DNA of 6,528 bases from Planctomycetota bacterium (GTDB lineage Bacteria > Planctomycetota > Phycisphaerae > WQYP01). Shown here piece after piece: positions 5,301 through 6,528 of this stretch; within the stretch, counting starts at the first letter, position 1; every line of letters starts with the position of its first letter. Made by a program: the position numbers and the translations under genes. The notes below the pieces were generated by a model that was not told where the DNA came from, ran no database searches, and saw only the letters and a program-made list of their open reading frames with translations. The stretch covers positions 1 through 6,528 of the forward strand of contig JAKCCC010000115.1 in the NCBI GenBank assembly GCA_021838985.1, given 5' to 3'.

Positions 5301-6528
5301 CGCCGCCAATTGGGCCACCGGCAGCGCTGACACCACCTGGACCAACGGCGATCTGGCTTCGTTTGGCGCTGGCGGCACCAGCGCGATCACCGTGACCATT
5401 GATCAGGCGGGCGTAACCGCGGCCGGGATCACTTTTAATGCGATGGGAACGGGCGGCTCGTACACGATTGCCGCCAACAGCGGCGACAATTTGACGCTCA
5501 GTGGCGCCGTCACCATGAACGCCAACGCCACCATCAGCGCGCCTCTGGCGGGCTCTGGGGCATTGACCATCACCGGCGCGCACACGTTGACGCTTTCCGG
5601 CGATAACAATGGCTTCAGCGGCAACAGCACTCTCGAAAACGGCGCCACGGTGAACTTTACGACCAGCACCGCCTTCGGAATCGGCGGCGGCATCACCATG
5701 GGAACGGGCGGGGGTACGCTGCAATATGGCGCCGCCAGTTTGAATGTCGCCAACGATCTGACCCTGACCGGCAATGGAACCATCGATGCGGACGGTCACA
5801 CGGGAACTTATTCCGGCGCCATCAGAGGCGCCGGCGATCTGACGCTGGCTGATTCCGTGGGCGGCGGCACCCTGAACCTTTCCGGCAATGACAGTGGCTT
5901 TTCCGGCAACACCACCATTCAAAATGGCGCACAGGCGAACTTTTCCACCAGCTTGGCCTTCGGAACCGGCGGCTCAATCAATATCGGTGGCGGCGCTGGT
6001 GCCGGCGGCACGATAGCCCCCTCCACCACCGGTTTAACCCTGGCCAACGATATCGTGCTGTATGACGCCCCTCTCAGTGGTACGCCCGATGTCTACAACA
6101 CCAATGGTGTTGCCTCCACCCTTACCGGCGTGATTTCCACCGCCGGTGAAACCAGCGGTGGCCTAATCATCACCGGCGGCGGTACGGTGAACTTAAACGG
6201 AACCAACATCTATTCCGGCGGCACGCTGATCGAAGACACGACCGTTGGCTTCAATAATAACAGCGGTTTCGGCTCCGGAACGATCACCATCGGCGCCGTC
6301 GATCCCATCACTGGCACGATCCAATACACCGCCGGCGGCTTGACCATCGCCAACCCTCTGACGCTCAATGGCAATGGAACCATTGATGCCAACGGCTTCG
6401 GCGGCGCCAATGCGGAAACCTATTCCGGCGCCATCAGCGGCGGCGGCGCCCTGACCATTGCCTCCACCATTCCCGGCGGCGAACTGGTCTTAAGCGGCGA
6501 GAACAGCTACGTCGGCGACACGCACATC
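2347..6528 (+). CDS. Giant secreted protein with autotransporter-associated beta-strand repeats, 3' end outside the window
   Basis: One frame runs without a stop from 2347 (or ATG 2341) to the window end: at least 1394 residues. A signal peptide is visible: basic n-region, hydrophobic core LFAAAVSLAVAGTLAL at 62-77, and an A-R-A site after residue 83. The mature part is rich in Gly/Thr/Asn/Ser/Ala, with alternating hydrophobic residues and phrases such as TLTLSG, NTYTGATT and NGTIDANG, as in the autotransporter-associated beta-strand repeat family, which predicts a beta-solenoid at the cell surface or outside. Two Trp-rich head modules (residues 89-178 and 964-1052) each start a repeat block. 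I count no Cys, about 2 Lys and 4 Arg in the visible mature region. Role (adhesion, surface layer, binding) cannot be told; no catalytic motif is seen. An autotransporter barrel or PEP-CTERM-type anchor would lie beyond the window. The n-region carries translated REP-like DNA. Confidence 0.88.
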   Translation, partial: MNTTSTNAVSTGRNSIGAKMAVGIAGCSAGILPAVGASNGDRYFRAGRRKPGTKNRRCGRALFAAAVSLAVAGTLALPPAARAGGGPSTLTWDPLGNHTSSDGSGNWDTSTPNWWATGSSDVAWSAGDIAAFGAGGGIPETVTINTTGITASGLTFNAMGSGGYYTIAGNATDNLTLSNGGNNVDIVLNANATISTPFSVNSNLLVSGNKTLTINGVSTFGSGIGVTIGTGSASNIPTIAALSHGGGGGPAFITLDGGTLISQDLGGGGGNVVTSLGGSGIINTFDANGYTSSDLQSQINQAGAATFVLRDGTISLTADNSSTFSSGTLQIGNGSLATDVLFGYQVGGANNNNLPASGVTIALDGGSLTQASSNGPNGETVDNAANTINNPVTLSGSNNFIDATGGTIMLSGAITNTGTGTLTLEDGTIAMAGTNNVRFNTGTLQIGTGSPPWGIVEFSAAANLPGSGAGITLDVGQLDYTGGSAVTVANAITFGGPNGNFIYADNPAITLTFSGSITGTGGGFDLSSGTFVLGSTSNSADFTGGGLGIGDGSDPTTVEFGAATNLPGPGAGITLEDGTLAYTGGSAATVANAITDTSGTNNVIDAGGGTLTLSGAITNSAGTLTLQNGVIVLGSAGNSANFNGGLLQIGNGSGTSTAQFSSTNNLPATAVGITLNDGTLQYGAASLVVANNLALAGNGVIDVDGFGDPSSGETYNGNITGAGNLTILSSAAGGGGELYLTGNNSAFTGNTTIQNGVEVGFSTATAFGSGTVSMATGGGALEYNNSLTVNNNLVLNNNGDIDLHGHTSTWAGVISGPGSLMVHDYVGGDTLTLTAANTYTGATTVGIGNAVTLTLASGASLANSNIGIHANATLNGSGTLNYNIVGDTADLITDNGTLDITHLNLNVITSGTQTQSQYVLANDTGGTLSGTTFASVTGLPGGWRVNYGGINPNEIILVAFAPTTLTWDPGLTKTGSDGLGNWDTSAANWATGSADTTWTNGDLASFGAGGTSAITVTIDQAGVTAAGITFNAMGTGGSYTIAANSGDNLTLSGAVTMNANATISAPLAGSGALTITGAHTLTLSGDNNGFSGNSTLENGATVNFTTSTAFGIGGGITMGTGGGTLQYGAASLNVANDLTLTGNGTIDADGHTGTYSGAIRGAGDLTLADSVGGGTLNLSGNDSGFSGNTTIQNGAQANFSTSLAFGTGGSINIGGGAGAGGTIAPSTTGLTLANDIVLYDAPLSGTPDVYNTNGVASTLTGVISTAGETSGGLIITGGGTVNLNGTNIYSGGTLIEDTTVGFNNNSGFGSGTITIGAVDPITGTIQYTAGGLTIANPLTLNGNGTIDANGFGGANAETYSGAISGGGALTIASTIPGGELVLSGENSYVGDTHI
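2425..2519 (+). repeat. REP-like element with GTAG head inside the signal-peptide n-region
   Basis: GTAG (2426-2429) directly precedes the perfect stem CGCAGGC (2430-2436) and GCCTGCG (2442-2448), loop ATCTT. This is the classical REP layout. It is translated as CSAGILPA (residues 27-34). The next part, to about 2519, encodes an Arg/Lys-rich stretch with no resemblance to the rest of the protein and probably belongs to the same insertion; that right border is a guess. Confidence 0.65.
2518..2595 (+). other. Signal peptide core and predicted cleavage site
   Basis: The codons give C-G-R, a 16-residue hydrophobic core, then P-P-A-A-R-A before G-G-G. The small residues at -3 and -1 (A-R-A) fit signal peptidase I. 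The distance from the start to this core (about 58 residues) is much longer than the usual 5-20, which fits an enlarged n-region. A second, weaker hydrophobic stretch at residues 20-38 is repeat-derived in part. Confidence 0.7.
2611..2880 (+). repeat. Trp-rich head module 1 of the surface protein
   Basis: Residues 89-178. The pattern is TLTWDP, then G-x-GNWDTS, NW, ATGS, W-x-x-GD, A-x-FGAGG, VTI, then G-x-TFNAMG, YTIA and DNLTLS. It is repeated 2625 bp later at 5236-5502. It is a known kind of opening segment in proteins with autotransporter-associated beta strands, where it begins a passenger region. Confidence 0.75.
3328..4380 (+). repeat. Tandem degenerate repeats of about 100-115 residues
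   Basis: Four repeats begin at the (T/L)LQIG-N/T-GS-like motif near 3328, 3673, 3982 and 4282, so spacings are 345, 309 and 300 bp. Shared blocks in order are the QIG-GS strand, NLPG-GAGITL, LxYTGGSAxTVANAIT, (F/V)IDA-GGT, LSGAIT, and TLTLxxG. Stretches are nearly identical in DNA, for example TACACCGGCGGCAGCGC at 3784 and 4091. All frames are kept, so this is an expanded solenoid segment. Confidence 0.7.
4966..5226 (+). other. Repeat-block terminating segment of the surface protein
   Basis: Residues 874-960 read LNGSGTLNYNIVGDTADLITDNGTLDI, then YVLANDTGGTLSGTTFASVTGLPGG, VNYGG, EIILVAF. From memory, this LxG-LxFxLGG...Y-L...LPxGW-xxYGG...I-L pattern normally closes the passenger of such proteins, just before a C-terminal anchor or barrel. 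Here it is followed within a few residues by a fresh Trp-rich head module, implying a doubled protein. Confidence 0.55.
5236..5502 (+). repeat. Trp-rich head module 2 of the surface protein
   Basis: Residues 964-1052, a near-copy of 2611-2880: TLTWDP, SDGLGNWDTS, NWATGSADTTW, NGDLASFGAGG, then VTAAGITFNAMGTGG, YTIAAN, DNLTLSG. DNA similarity is visible too (GCGTTTGGCGCTGGCGGC against TCGTTTGGCGCTGGCGGC). The homology continues to NANATISAPL at 5518-5550, matching NANATISTPF at 2911-2940. Confidence 0.75.

Larger units (their letters stand above)
4381..6528 (+). repeat. Second family of beta-strand repeats (three visible starts)
   Basis: Repeats open with TLQYGAASL at 4381 and 5716 and TIQYTAGGL at 6316. 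The order is N-GN-G-IDxDG, YSGAISG-GxLT, GGxLxLSGN(N/D)SxFSGNTTIQNGxxxxFSTxxAFG. The 45 bp at 4381-4425 and 5716-5760 differ at only about five positions. The last copy is cut by the window end. The LSG-N-FSGNTTIQNG segment is the part most like the autotransporter-associated beta-strand consensus. Confidence 0.7.

Noticed and set aside
2838..6410. Many long minus-strand frames opposite the surface-protein gene
   Set aside because: High G+C and repetitive Gly/Thr/Ala codons create antisense open frames; their products are Pro/Val/Ala-rich or Gly/Ala-rich without domains and mirror the repeats.

Overview
The window (about 60% G+C by eye) looks like an accessory region from a bacterium of the Planctomycetota/Verrucomicrobiota (PVC) type. 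This rests on three things: a very long secreted protein built of 'autotransporter-associated beta strand' repeats, an IS200-like/REP-associated transposase (RAYT) relative, and dispersed short palindromes that sit inside genes as well as between them. No rRNA, tRNA or marker gene fixes the taxonomy, so the assignment is an inference.

Layout. Positions 1-387 (+) hold the 3' part of a RAYT-like Y1 transposase gene whose start lies before the window. Positions 376-602 hold three REP-like palindromes (two direct, one inverted), each with ATAG next to an 8-bp stem. Positions 591-1922 (-) encode a 443-residue LuxR/GerE-type transcription regulator convergent with the transposase. The outermost two palindromes supply the in-frame stop codons of both genes, which end in the same four codons (Leu-Pro-Thr-stop). 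Positions 1923-2346 are a divergent intergenic region with a 45-nt palindrome, a second copy of a 56-bp repeat that also sits inside the regulator gene, a further hairpin and an 18-bp inverted repeat that could be an operator. From 2347 (+) to the window end runs one uninterrupted reading frame of at least 1394 codons for a secreted repeat protein; its 3' end is outside the window.

How the parts may work together. The regulator and the giant surface protein are divergently transcribed from a shared control region, so regulation of the surface protein (and self-regulation) is the simplest hypothesis. The transposase and its adjacent palindromes form a plausible RAYT/REP pair. Repeat-derived DNA has also entered both other genes in frame: a proline/alanine-rich linker in the regulator, and the n-region of the surface protein's signal peptide. 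These two insertions share a 12-nt head (11 of 12 identical) carrying the GTAG tetranucleotide typical of REP elements. The most notable thing in the window is this domestication of REP-like DNA as coding sequence and as stop codons.
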